From contig NZ_JASGBI010000001.1 in the NCBI RefSeq assembly GCF_030053425.1, forward strand, positions 1,186,001 to 1,250,000: DNA of 64,000 bases. The letters are read 5' to 3'. This DNA comes from Lysobacter stagni. GTDB taxonomy: Bacteria > Pseudomonadota > Gammaproteobacteria > Xanthomonadales > Xanthomonadaceae. The notes beneath the pieces were generated by a model. It had not been told where the DNA came from. It searched no databases and saw only the letters and a program-made list of their open reading frames with translations. Shown here piece by piece: positions 9,316-18,119 of the stretch (its first letter is position 1; each line of letters begins with the position of its first letter). Made by a program: the position numbers and the translations under genes.

Positions 9316-10151
9316 GCCAGGATCTCCGCCATCTAGCCAACGCCGCACCGCGGATCATGGTCGTGGACGGCTCCAAGCTGGTGCGCAAGCTCATCGGCGA
9401 CGTGCTCGCCCGCGAGCTGAGCGATGCGATCGTGGTGCCCTGTGCGGGCATCGGCGAGGCGCGTGCCGCTCTCGCCAGCGGTGCGGTCGACCTGGTCACC
9501 ACGTCGCTGTCCCTGCCCGACGGCGATGGCATCGCGCTCGCACGCGCCGTGCGCGAGGCGGCCGGCCAGGCCTACGTCCCGATCATCGTCGTTTCGGGCG
9601 ACGCGCAGTCGCATCTGGAATCGCGCCGTTTCACCGAAGACGTCACCGACTATTTCGACAAGGCGCTGGGTCACACGGCGCTGGCCGCGTTCATTCGCGG
9701 CTACGTGCAGCCACAGCCCATCCCCGGTGCGCGCGTCCTATATGTCGAAGACAGCAAGGTCGTCGCGCTGGCGACCAAGCGCATGCTCGAGCGCCACGGA
9801 CTGACCGTGCTGCACTTCGTCGGCGTGGAGGAAGCGCTGGAATACCTGGAGACGCATCGCGGGCAGGACGATGTCGGCTGCGATCTGGTGCTCACCGACG
9901 TCTATCTGAAAGGCGCACTCAGCGGCAACGACCTGCTCGCCCGCCTGCGCGAAGACTTCCGCTACGGCAAGCGTCGCCTTCCGGTGCTGGTGATGACCGG
10001 CGATGGCAACGCGGACAACCAGAGCGCACTGCTGCGCGCCGGTGCGAACGATCTGGTGCTCAAGCCGATCGAGGAACGCCTTCTGGTCACCAAGACGCTG
10101 TTCCAGCTTCGCCTGGCGCGCCTGGCGGAGCCGGCGACGCTGGACGCATGA
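9312..10151 (+). CDS. double receiver-domain response regulator with a degenerate first receiver
   Basis: 279 residues: two CheY-like receiver domains and no output domain. Receiver 1 (about 14-130) has [11 protein letters not shown], where the usual second acidic residue is Gly, and [15 protein letters not shown], where the phospho-acceptor Asp is replaced by Ser; the conserved Lys of YFDKAL is kept. Receiver 2 (about 140-270) has the acidic pair (VEDSK), the acceptor Asp ([10 protein letters not shown]), the Thr (VMTG) and the Lys (LVLKPI), so only this half should be phosphorylated. The protein overlaps ftsX by ATGA and ung by ATGA, which suggests co-translation with the division genes. 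The partner kinase and output are not visible. Confidence 0.85.
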   Translation: MSQDLRHLANAAPRIMVVDGSKLVRKLIGDVLARELSDAIVVPCAGIGEARAALASGAVDLVTTSLSLPDGDGIALARAVREAAGQAYVPIIVVSGDAQSHLESRRFTEDVTDYFDKALGHTALAAFIRGYVQPQPIPGARVLYVEDSKVVALATKRMLERHGLTVLHFVGVEEALEYLETHRGQDDVGCDLVLTDVYLKGALSGNDLLARLREDFRYGKRRLPVLVMTGDGNADNQSALLRAGANDLVLKPIEERLLVTKTLFQLRLARLAEPATLDA

Positions 10152-10873
10152 ACGAGGCCGCCGATCACGGCGCGCACGACCGCGTCCGTCTGGACCCCTC
10201 GTGGAAGGACCGGATCGGCGACTACCTGCAACGACCGGACATGCAGTCGCTGTCGGCGTTCCTGCGCGACCGCAAGGCCGCCGGGGCACGCATCTATCCA
10301 CCCGGCCAGAACATCTTCGCCGCCTTCGACGCCACGCCATTCGAGGCGGTGAAGGTGGTCGTGCTGGGGCAGGACCCGTACCACGGCCCTGGCCAGGCGC
10401 ATGGCCTGTGCTTCTCGGTGCTGCCCGGCGTGCCGGTGCCGCCGTCGCTGGACAACATCTTCAAGGAGATCCAGCGCGACCTCGGGATCGCCCGCCCCGA
10501 TCACGGCTGCCTGCTGCCGTGGGCGCGCCGCGGTGTGCTGTTGCTCAACGCCGTGCTCACGGTGGAGGAAGGCCGGGCCGGGGCGCACCAGGGCAAGGGG
10601 TGGGAGGGCTTCACCGACCACGTGGTCGACGTGCTCAACCGCGAGCGCGAAGGCCTGGTCTTCCTGCTCTGGGGTAGTTACGCCCAGGCCAAGGGCAAGG
10701 TGATCGACCCGCGTCGCCATCGCGTGCTGAAGGCGCCGCATCCCTCGCCGCTGTCGGCGCACCGCGGCTTCCTGGGGTGCGGGCACTTCTCCGCCACCAA
10801 CGAATACCTCGCCCGGAACGGGCAGTCGCCGATCGACTGGTCCCTTCCTCCGCGAGCCGAGCTGACCATCTGA
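10148..10873 (+). CDS. ung: uracil-DNA glycosylase
   Basis: 241 residues. Family 1 UDG motifs are present: the water-activating loop [18 protein letters not shown] near residue 80 and the Leu-intercalation loop [11 protein letters not shown] near 205. The enzyme removes uracil from DNA in the cytoplasm at the start of base excision repair. Its start overlaps the stop of the double-receiver gene by 4 nt (ATGA), so it is the last gene of the ftsE-ftsX-RR-ung run. Confidence 0.96.
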   Translation: MNEAADHGAHDRVRLDPSWKDRIGDYLQRPDMQSLSAFLRDRKAAGARIYPPGQNIFAAFDATPFEAVKVVVLGQDPYHGPGQAHGLCFSVLPGVPVPPSLDNIFKEIQRDLGIARPDHGCLLPWARRGVLLLNAVLTVEEGRAGAHQGKGWEGFTDHVVDVLNREREGLVFLLWGSYAQAKGKVIDPRRHRVLKAPHPSPLSAHRGFLGCGHFSATNEYLARNGQSPIDWSLPPRAELTI

Positions 10874-11078
10874 CCTCGTCGTCGGGAACTCCTGCGCCTG
10901 AATGCGGTCTCATCCCGTGGCTGGACGCGGCCCGGGCTCACGTTTCCTTCGGATCGCTGCCGATAGACTTGATGGCCAATCCTGGCCCGTCCAGCCAAGT
11001 GATTGATTTAAGTCGAGTTTCGCCCGTGCGCTCAGTCGAGCCGCGAGGCGGATGCTCGTTCCATTTCTGCAACACTGA

Positions 11079-11106
11079 GGAACTTCCAACCCCTTTAGCA
11101 GTCCCA
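11079..11106 (+). promoter_or_regulatory. sigma-E (RpoE)-type promoter of rpoH
   Basis: GGAACTT (11079-11085), then exactly 16 bp, then TCCCA (11102-11106) fits the RpoE consensus GGAACTT-N16-TCnnA. Use of a sigma-E promoter for rpoH is known in E. coli (P3). Transcription would start near 11112, leaving a leader of only about 10-20 nt. Confidence 0.65.
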
Positions 11107-11121
11107 GGACCCGACTGCTAA
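11095..11121 (+). promoter_or_regulatory. perfect 9-bp dyad at the rpoH -10 region and start
   Basis: TTAGCAGTC (11095-11103) and GACTGCTAA (11113-11121) are exact inverted copies separated by 9 nt. The dyad covers the proposed -10 element and the transcription start, and it ends just before the first in-frame ATG. It could be an operator, or a hairpin in longer transcripts with an AGGA in its loop. Confidence 0.5.
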
Positions 11122-11131
11122 GATGCCTGCC

Positions 11132-12007
<876 letters not shown>

Positions 12008-12033
12008 CCTTCCGAAGCGACATGCGACACGCG

Positions 12034-12057
12034 AACGGCCCGGACCTCCGGGCCGTT
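12034..12057 (+). terminator. rpoH terminator
   Basis: The 11-bp perfect stem AACGGCCCGGA / TCCGGGCCGTT has a 2-nt apex and is followed by CTGCTTTCC, a weak T-tract. It starts 27 nt after the rpoH stop. Confidence 0.7.
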
Positions 12058-12193
12058 CTGCTTTCCGGCGTCCGTACGTTGCCTGCGCGGCCTTCACGCC
12101 GATTTCATCGCAGGGCCCCGAACGTGCGCGGGCCCTCCGCCACCGCGCGGTGCGGTGACAGGGAAGGGCGAACCCAACGCAAGGAGACTCAGG

Positions 12194-12601
12194 ATGAGTG
12201 CGAAGCTTCCGATGGCGGCTTTGGTGCTGTGCGGTTCGATGCTGGGGACGTATGCGCCCGCGGCGAAGGCGGGAGACGTGAGCAATGCAACGCTCGCGTG
12301 CTACGTGGATACGTCGGCGTTCGACCAGCTGACGTCCGATTTCTGTTCCAGCGGCTGGCGACCGGGCCAGCCCAATCCGACCACGGCGCATTTCGAAGTG
12401 ATCGGCCTGGCGCCGGGCAGCTATACCTTCCAGTGGTCGGTGACCGGTTGCGGTGCCACCGCGGCCTGGTGCAACCGTTCCATCCGCAAGGACACCAGCG
12501 GCGGCCAGCCGGTCACCGTGACCGTGACCATCCAGGACACCGCCACTGGCGCGACGAAGACCGTCACCGCCACGGCGGAGTACATCGATATCTGGACCTG
12601 A
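12194..12601 (+). CDS. small secreted protein of unknown function
   Basis: 135 residues. The ATG at 12194 follows AAGGAG (12181-12186) by 7 nt. The signal peptide (MSAKLPMAALVLCGSMLGTYAPAAKAG) should be cleaved after AKA. The mature part has four cysteines (ACYVD, DFCSSGW, GCGATAAWCN), which could form two disulfides, then Thr/Val-rich strands (VTVTVTIQDTATGATKTVTATAEY), suggesting a small beta-sandwich. I do not recognise a family. It stands alone between the rpoH terminator and the convergent ndh operon. Expression outside the cytoplasm is inferred. Confidence 0.7.
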   Translation: MSAKLPMAALVLCGSMLGTYAPAAKAGDVSNATLACYVDTSAFDQLTSDFCSSGWRPGQPNPTTAHFEVIGLAPGSYTFQWSVTGCGATAAWCNRSIRKDTSGGQPVTVTVTIQDTATGATKTVTATAEYIDIWT

Positions 12602-12623
12602 TGTGACGCACCGGCGGCAGCCG

Positions 12624-13904
12624 CTACGCGCGGCTGCCGTCGTCGTCGCGCTGGTCGAGAGGCCCGAAGATGATCCGCGCGTGCCGCTGGTAGCTCCAGT
12701 ACGCCCAGGCCCAGTTGATCAGCACGATGATGCGGTTGCGGAAGCCGATCAGGAACATCACGTGGATCAGCAGCCAGAACCACCACGCGAGCAGTCCCGA
12801 CAGCTTGACGCCGTGCACGTCCACCACGGCGGCCATGCGACCGATGGTGGCGAGGTTGCCGAAGTCGCGATAGCGGAAAGCAGGAGCGGGCTTTCCGTCG
12901 AGTCTTGCGCCGATGACCTTCGCCACATGCGCGCCCATCTGCTTGGCCGCGGGCGCGACGCCCGGCACGGGCTTGCCATCCTGCTGCACGCTGGCCAGGT
13001 CGCCCGCGACGAAAATCTCCGGATGGCCCGGCACGCTCAGGTCGGACGACACCGGCACGCGTCCGGCGCGATCGCGCTCCACACCGAGCAGCGCGCCCAG
13101 CGGTGAGGCCGCCACGCCGGCCGCCCACAGCACGGTACGTGCAGGCACGAACGTGTCGCCCAGCGTGTAACCCCTGTCGTCGATGGAACCCACCGGCGTT
13201 CCCGTGACGACTTCCACGCCGAGCTTGTGCAGTTGCCGGCGCGCCTTCTCCGACAGCGACTCCGGGAAAGAGGCGAGCACGCGCGGCCCCGCTTCAATCA
13301 GGCGCACCTTCGCGTGCGAGGGATCGATGTTGCGAAACTCGCGCTTCAGCGTGTGCCGTGCGATCTCGGCCAGCGTGCCGGCGAGTTCGACGCCGGTGGG
13401 GCCGCCGCCGACCACCGCGAAGCTCAACCACGACTCGCGTTCCGCCGGGTCGTCGCAGGCTTCGGCGCGTTCGAACGCGAGAAGCAAGCGGCGGCGGATC
13501 GCCAGTGCATCGTCCAGCGTTTTCAGGCCGGGCGCGTCGGCGCTCCATTCGTCGTGGCCGAAGTACGCATGCATCGCGCCGCTGGCGAGCAGCAGGTAGT
13601 CGTACGTCAACGAGTCGCCATCGCCCAGCGAGACCGTGCGCGCCTGCGCATCCAGCCCGACCACCTCACCCAGGCGCACTTCGACGTTGCGTTGCGCGCG
13701 CAGGATGTGGCGCAGCGGCGCGGCGATGTCGGGAGCGGACAGCCCTGCAGTGGCCACCTGGTACAACAGAGGCTGGAACAGATGGTGATTGCGGCGATCG
13801 ATCAGCGTGATGCGCACGTCGCGGCCGGCGAGCGCGCGCGTGGCCCACAAGCCACCGAATCCGCCACCGACGATGACCACATGCGGGCGCGGATCGGAGG
13901 TCAT
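12624..13904 (-). CDS. ndh: type II NADH:quinone oxidoreductase (NDH-2)
   Basis: 426 residues. The FAD-binding Rossmann motif VVIVGGGFGGLWA is at residues 9-20 and the NAD(P)H-binding motif FAVVGGGPTGVELAG is near 165-180. Between them are the flavin-contact segments LYQVATAGL and LLASGAMHAYFGHDEW. A third typical motif, IFVAGDLA, lies in the C-terminal half. The end (LLAWWFWLLIHVMFLIGFRNRIIVLINWAWAY) is hydrophobic and should sit on the inner membrane. The enzyme passes electrons from NADH to quinone without pumping protons. It overlaps the upstream MFS gene by 4 nt, so both are on one transcript. Confidence 0.93.
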   Translation of the reverse strand: MTSDPRPHVVIVGGGFGGLWATRALAGRDVRITLIDRRNHHLFQPLLYQVATAGLSAPDIAAPLRHILRAQRNVEVRLGEVVGLDAQARTVSLGDGDSLTYDYLLLASGAMHAYFGHDEWSADAPGLKTLDDALAIRRRLLLAFERAEACDDPAERESWLSFAVVGGGPTGVELAGTLAEIARHTLKREFRNIDPSHAKVRLIEAGPRVLASFPESLSEKARRQLHKLGVEVVTGTPVGSIDDRGYTLGDTFVPARTVLWAAGVAASPLGALLGVERDRAGRVPVSSDLSVPGHPEIFVAGDLASVQQDGKPVPGVAPAAKQMGAHVAKVIGARLDGKPAPAFRYRDFGNLATIGRMAAVVDVHGVKLSGLLAWWFWLLIHVMFLIGFRNRIIVLINWAWAYWSYQRHARIIFGPLDQRDDDGSRA

Positions 13905-15262
13905 GCGGGTGTCCTTTCCCGAAGTGGGGCGTTGGCGTCGACGGTGTCGCGCGATTCGTGGTCACGGTCGATGCGCGAGTGGTGCTTCGTATCGCGCATG
14001 GACACGTACACCAGCAGCGAGACCGCCACGCAAGCGGTGACGTAGACGTAGAAATACGACTCGTGCCCGATCTGCTTGAACCACAGCGCGAGGTATTCGG
14101 CGGTGCCGCCGAACAGCGACACGGTCAGCGCGTAGGGCAGGCCCACGCCCAGCGCGCGGATGTGCGCGGGGAACAGTTCGGCCTTCACCACGGCGTTGAT
14201 CGAGGTGTACCCGCTGACGATCAGCAGGCCCGACATCACCCACGCGAACGCATTGAGCACGGTGGACGCTGTGGCGATGCCACTGAGGATGGTGTAGGTG
14301 AACAGCGTTCCCAGCACGCCGAAGGCGATCAGGATCGGGCGGCGCCCGGTGCGGTCCGACAATGCGCCCACCACCGGCTGCAACAGCATGAACACGAACA
14401 GCGACGCGGCGGAGATGAGCGTCGCGTCCGCCTTGCTGAAGCCACCGGTGTTGACCAGGAACTTCTGCGGGTACGTCGTGAAGGTATAGAACGACAGCGT
14501 GCCGCCCATCGTCAGGCCGATGACCGTGAGCACCTCGCGCGGGTGCTGCATCAGCACGCGCAGGCTGCCGCGCTGCTGGCGATCGCGCGTGTTCCGCGCG
14601 GTGGCGAAGGATTCGGTTTCCTGCATGCCGCGGCGCAGGTACAGCGCGGTCACCGCGCACAGCGCGCCCACGACGAAGGGAATGCGCCAGCCCCAGTCGT
14701 GCAGCTGGTCTTCGGTCAGCAGCGCGCGCTGCAGCAGTACCAGCAGCGCCAGCGCGATCAGCTGGCCCATCACCAGCGTCACGTACTGGAAGCTCGACCA
14801 GAAACCGCGGTGCCGCGAGTGCGCCATCTCGCTGAGGTACGTGGCCGAAGTGCCGTACTCGCCACCGACGCTGAGCCCCTGCAGCAGGCGCGCGAACACC
14901 AGCAGCGCGGGCGCGGCCAGTCCGATGCGGTCGTAGCCCGGCGCCACGGCGATGAGCAACGAGCCTGCGCACATAAGCAGCACCGACAGCATCAGCGCCG
15001 CCTTGCGGCCGTGGCGGTCGGCATACAGGCCCATCAGCCAGCCGCCGACCGGCCGCATCAGGAAGCCCACCGCGAAGACCGCCGCGGTGTCCATCAATTG
15101 CGCGGTGGTGTCGCCCTTGGGGAAGAAATGCGGCGCGAAGTAGATCGCGAAGGCGGAGTACGCGTACCAGTCGTACCACTCCACCAGATTGCCGACCGAA
15201 CCGCTGAAGATGCTGCGCAGGCGCTGGGTGGGTGTCATCGGCACGGTGGCATCCATGGTCAT
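13901..15262 (-). CDS. MFS transporter of the metabolite:H+ symporter family (KgtP/ProP-like)
   Basis: 453 residues with twelve predicted membrane helices. The N-terminus FSGSVGNLVEWYDWYAYSAFAIYF is diagnostic for the KgtP/ShiA/ProP subfamily, as is the helix 2-3 loop GLYADRHGRKAALMLSV with its G-x-x-x-D-R-x-G-R-K pattern. The loop is echoed in the second half as SDRTGRRPILI. The substrate is probably a small carboxylate such as 2-oxoglutarate, but the sequence does not prove this. It is transcribed first and overlaps ndh by 4 nt, so import of an oxidisable acid may be coupled to respiration. Confidence 0.85.
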   Translation of the reverse strand: MTMDATVPMTPTQRLRSIFSGSVGNLVEWYDWYAYSAFAIYFAPHFFPKGDTTAQLMDTAAVFAVGFLMRPVGGWLMGLYADRHGRKAALMLSVLLMCAGSLLIAVAPGYDRIGLAAPALLVFARLLQGLSVGGEYGTSATYLSEMAHSRHRGFWSSFQYVTLVMGQLIALALLVLLQRALLTEDQLHDWGWRIPFVVGALCAVTALYLRRGMQETESFATARNTRDRQQRGSLRVLMQHPREVLTVIGLTMGGTLSFYTFTTYPQKFLVNTGGFSKADATLISAASLFVFMLLQPVVGALSDRTGRRPILIAFGVLGTLFTYTILSGIATASTVLNAFAWVMSGLLIVSGYTSINAVVKAELFPAHIRALGVGLPYALTVSLFGGTAEYLALWFKQIGHESYFYVYVTACVAVSLLVYVSMRDTKHHSRIDRDHESRDTVDANAPLRERTPA

Positions 15263-15303
15263 AGTGTGCCCGAAGCGGTGATGGTGCGGTGGCTTCCTTT
15301 GCT

Positions 15304-15400
15304 GTCATCCCCGCGAAGGCGGGGATCCATGCCTGCACGCGCCACTTCTTTCGAAGGGCTTGATGCGACGGATCGATGGACCCGCCTTCGCGGGAATGAC
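15304..15400. repeat. paired inverted palindromic intergenic repeat (REP-like)
   Basis: The unit GTCATCCCCGCGAAGGCGGG starts at 15304, and a near-identical unit in opposite orientation ends at 15400 (CCCGCCTTCGCGGGAATGAC). Each unit is itself a hairpin around CCGCGAAGGCGG. This type of paired element is widespread between genes in Xanthomonadaceae. It lies between the MFS gene start and the tal terminator. Confidence 0.8.
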
Positions 15401-15412
15401 GGCATGGGAAAC

Positions 15413-15437
15413 AAAAAAGCCCGGCATCGGCCGGGCT
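15413..15437 (-). terminator. tal terminator
   Basis: On the minus strand the 8-bp stem AGCCCGGC / GCCGGGCT with loop CGAT is followed by a run of T (the A-run 15413-15418 on the plus strand). It lies 25 nt after the tal stop. Confidence 0.85.
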
Positions 15438-15461
15438 TCTTCGTCTCATGCCAGCGAACGC

Positions 15462-16409
15462 TTACCCCAGCCGGGCGGCCAGCATCGCTTCCAGCTTGCG
15501 CTGGTCCGCGGCGAACTTGCGGATGCCATCGCCGAGCTTGTCGGTGGCCATCGCGTCCTCGTTGTGGTCCCAGCGGAACCCGATCTCATCCAGGCGCGCC
15601 GGTGCCGGTGCGCGCTCGCCGTTGTCGACCAGCGCACGCGGCACGCCGCCTTCGGCCGCGGCGAGCTCCGACAGCAGGTCCGGCGAGATCGTGAGGCGAT
15701 CGCAACCGGCCAGCGCCAGTACCTGTCCGGTGTTGCGGAAGCTCGCGCCCATCACGACCGTGTTGAAGCCGTGGCGCTTGTAGTGGTGCCAGATGCGGGT
15801 GACCGACTGCACGCCCGGATCGTCCTGCGGCGTGGCCGGCTTCGGCGCACCGTTGGCCAGGTGCCAGTCGAGGATGCGGCCCACGAACGGCGAGATCAGG
15901 AACACGCCGGCCTCGGCGCAGGCCACGGCCTGTGCGAACGAGAACAGCAGCGTCAGGTTGCACTGGATGCCTTCGCGCTCCAGCTGCTCGGCGGCGCGGA
16001 TGCCTTCCCACGTGGAGGCGATCTTGATCAGCAGGCGTTCGCGGCTGATGCCGACCTGCTCGTACAGTGCGACCAGCTTGCGCGCCTGTGCCAGCGTGGC
16101 CTGGGTGTCGAAGCTGTGACGCGCATCGACTTCGGTCGAAACGCGGCCCGGAATGAGCTTGAGGATCTCCACGCCCACCGTCACCGCCAGCAGGTCGGCG
16201 GCGTCGGCCACGCGCGCGGCCAGGTCGGTGCCACGGGCCTGCGAGATCGCGGAGTCGATCAGCGGCGCGTAGGCCGGCAGCGAGGCCGCCTTGAGCAGCA
16301 GCGAGGGATTGGTGGTGGCGTCCAGCGGGTGGAAGCGGGCGATGGCGTCGATGTCGCCGGTGTCGGCGACGACCGCCGAGAGGGTGCGGAGCTGTTCGAG
16401 CTGGGTCAT
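15462..16409 (-). CDS. tal: transaldolase
   Basis: 315 residues, close to E. coli TalB (317). The start is the ATG at 16409 ([19 protein letters not shown]); the frame stays open far upstream only because of the base composition. Signature segments: [12 protein letters not shown] near residue 30, [17 protein letters not shown] near 95 and the Schiff-base Lys in [12 protein letters not shown] near 130, then [17 protein letters not shown]. Transaldolase transfers a dihydroxyacetone unit in the non-oxidative pentose phosphate pathway. It is a single gene with its own terminator. Confidence 0.97.
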   Translation of the reverse strand: MTQLEQLRTLSAVVADTGDIDAIARFHPLDATTNPSLLLKAASLPAYAPLIDSAISQARGTDLAARVADAADLLAVTVGVEILKLIPGRVSTEVDARHSFDTQATLAQARKLVALYEQVGISRERLLIKIASTWEGIRAAEQLEREGIQCNLTLLFSFAQAVACAEAGVFLISPFVGRILDWHLANGAPKPATPQDDPGVQSVTRIWHHYKRHGFNTVVMGASFRNTGQVLALAGCDRLTISPDLLSELAAAEGGVPRALVDNGERAPAPARLDEIGFRWDHNEDAMATDKLGDGIRKFAADQRKLEAMLAARLG

Positions 16410-16553
16410 GGTGGGGTTCGAAGGTCTTGTCGTGAGTTCGCCCGGCCATTGTGGAGGATCGAACGGGTCGGGGGTAGCGCTAACCCGACACACCGATGGC
16501 GTGTCGCCTGCGCTAGGCTCGAAGGCACCCGACCACCGCCTCACGGAACCGCC

Positions 16554-17297
16554 ATGGCCGAACCCGAGCGCCGCATCGCCTTGCTGATCGACGCCGACAA
16601 CGCACCGGCGGCCAAGATCGACGTGATCCTGGCCGAGGTCGCCCGTCACGGTGCGGCCAACGTGCGTCGCGCCTACGGCAACTGGAAGAGCCCCCACCTG
16701 AAGGGCTGGGAAGCGACCCTCCACGAATACGCGATCCGCCCGATCCAGCAATTCGCCTACAGCTCGGGCAAGAACGCCTCCGACATGGCGATGGTGATCG
16801 ACGCCATGGACCTGCTGTACGCGCGCAACCTGGACGGCTTCGCCATCGTGTCCAGCGATGCCGACTTCACCCCGCTGGTGATGCGCCTGCTGACCGAGGG
16901 CGTGAAGGTGTACGGATTCGGCGAGAAGAAGACGCCGGCCCCCTTCGTCAACGCCTGTTCCAAGTTCACCTACGTGGAAGCCCTGTTGCAGCCCACCGGC
17001 GAAGCACCCGCGCCGTCCACCCGGCCGAAGACCGCCGCGGAGCTGCGTGGCGACACCCGCCTGGTGCAGATGCTGCGCAGCGCGGTGGATTCGGCATCCG
17101 GCGACGACGGTTGGGCGCACCTGGGCGCGGTCGGTCACCAGATCAGCAACCAGGCGTCGTTCGATTCGCGCAACTACGGCTATCGAAAACTCAGCGATCT
17201 GATCGAGGCGAGCGACCTGTTCGAGATCAAGCGCGCCGATCAGATCGTGTGGGTGCGCTACACGCCGCGAAAGCGTCGGGCCGCGCGAAAAGCCTGA
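16554..17297 (+). CDS. NYN-domain (LabA/DUF88) protein with C-terminal OST-HTH/LOTUS domain
   Basis: 247 residues. The N-terminal NYN (PIN-like) nuclease domain spans about 7-140 and keeps the acidic residues expected of this fold: LLIDADNAP at the first strand, [11 protein letters not shown] in the middle and [10 protein letters not shown] near 105. The C-terminal part (about 163-240) fits an OST-HTH/LOTUS domain ([14 protein letters not shown]...[18 protein letters not shown]), which binds RNA. The pair predicts an RNA-processing or RNA-degrading enzyme, but its substrate is unknown. The start at 16554 matches the NYN N-terminus; no strong ribosome site is visible. It is divergent from tal. 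Confidence 0.88.
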   Translation: MAEPERRIALLIDADNAPAAKIDVILAEVARHGAANVRRAYGNWKSPHLKGWEATLHEYAIRPIQQFAYSSGKNASDMAMVIDAMDLLYARNLDGFAIVSSDADFTPLVMRLLTEGVKVYGFGEKKTPAPFVNACSKFTYVEALLQPTGEAPAPSTRPKTAAELRGDTRLVQMLRSAVDSASGDDGWAHLGAVGHQISNQASFDSRNYGYRKLSDLIEASDLFEIKRADQIVWVRYTPRKRRAARKA

Positions 17298-17345
17298 ATG
17301 CGCGCCTTGCCGGGGCGATAACGCCGGCGCTTCTAGACTCGCCGC

Positions 17346-18116
17346 ATGCCCGGCGAAGCCGCCAGCGCCCGCGTGCCGTGCCGCCGCGTTCTGCTCGCGG
17401 TGCTGCTGGCCTGCACGTCGTCCACCGCGACGGCGCAGAACGCGGATCCGTACGCGGCCGCAAGGCGAGCCCTGATCGCCGAACTCAACGACGAAGCCCG
17501 TGCCGATGCCGGCACCGCGGCCCGCATCGACCGCAGCGCCATCGCGCTGCTCGCGCGGGTACCTCGCCACGAATACGTGCCAGCGTCCGAACGCCGCAAC
17601 GCCTACGAGAACCGGCCGCTCGGCATCGGCTACGGCCAGACCATCTCGCAGCCGTACATCGTCGCGCTGATGACCTCGCTGGTGGAACCGCGCGCGGGGC
17701 AGACGCTGCTGGAGATCGGCACCGGATCCGGGTATCAGGCCGCGGTGCTCGCCGAGTCGGGCGCGAAGGTCCATTCGATCGAGATCGTCGCGCCGCTGGC
17801 GGTGCAGGCGGCGCAGCGCTTGCGGCGTTACCCCAACGTCGCCACGCGCCACGGTGACGGCTACTACGGCTGGAAGGAGCACGCGCCGTTCGACGCGATC
17901 GTGGTGACGGCCGCGGCATCGTCGGTACCACCGCCGTTGCTCGAACAACTCAAGCCCGGCGGACGCATGGTGATTCCCGTCGGCAGCAGCTTCTTCACCC
18001 AGACGCTGCTGCTGGTGCAGAAGGACGCGCGCGGTCGCGCACGCACCCGCCAGATCCTGCCGGTGCGTTTCGTGCCGTTGACCGGCGCCGGCGAAAGCGC
18101 ACTGCGGGAGCGCTGA
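17346..18116 (+). CDS. pcm: exported protein-L-isoaspartate O-methyltransferase family protein
   Basis: 256 residues. The PCMT fold is clear: [32 protein letters not shown], the SAM site [17 protein letters not shown] near 120-135, and a later [13 protein letters not shown]...[16 protein letters not shown] repairs isoaspartyl residues using SAM. The odd point is the N-terminus: [20 protein letters not shown] looks like a signal peptide, which would place the enzyme in the periplasm, away from the cytoplasmic SAM pool. Exported PCMT-like proteins are known in proteobacteria, but their methyl source is unclear. The next gene starts 3 nt after its stop and encodes a membrane protein with a second SAM-type fold. 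Confidence 0.88.
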   Translation: MPGEAASARVPCRRVLLAVLLACTSSTATAQNADPYAAARRALIAELNDEARADAGTAARIDRSAIALLARVPRHEYVPASERRNAYENRPLGIGYGQTISQPYIVALMTSLVEPRAGQTLLEIGTGSGYQAAVLAESGAKVHSIEIVAPLAVQAAQRLRRYPNVATRHGDGYYGWKEHAPFDAIVVTAAASSVPPPLLEQLKPGGRMVIPVGSSFFTQTLLLVQKDARGRARTRQILPVRFVPLTGAGESALRER

Positions 18117-18119
18117 CGC

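Noticed and set aside
7543..9348. 601-codon minus-strand frame over ftsE-ftsX
   Set aside because: It is antisense to two certain genes and has no recognisable domain.
12022..12606. 194-codon alternative frame over the small secreted protein
   Set aside because: The other frame has the AAGGAG site, a signal peptide and paired cysteines; this frame begins in the rpoH terminator.
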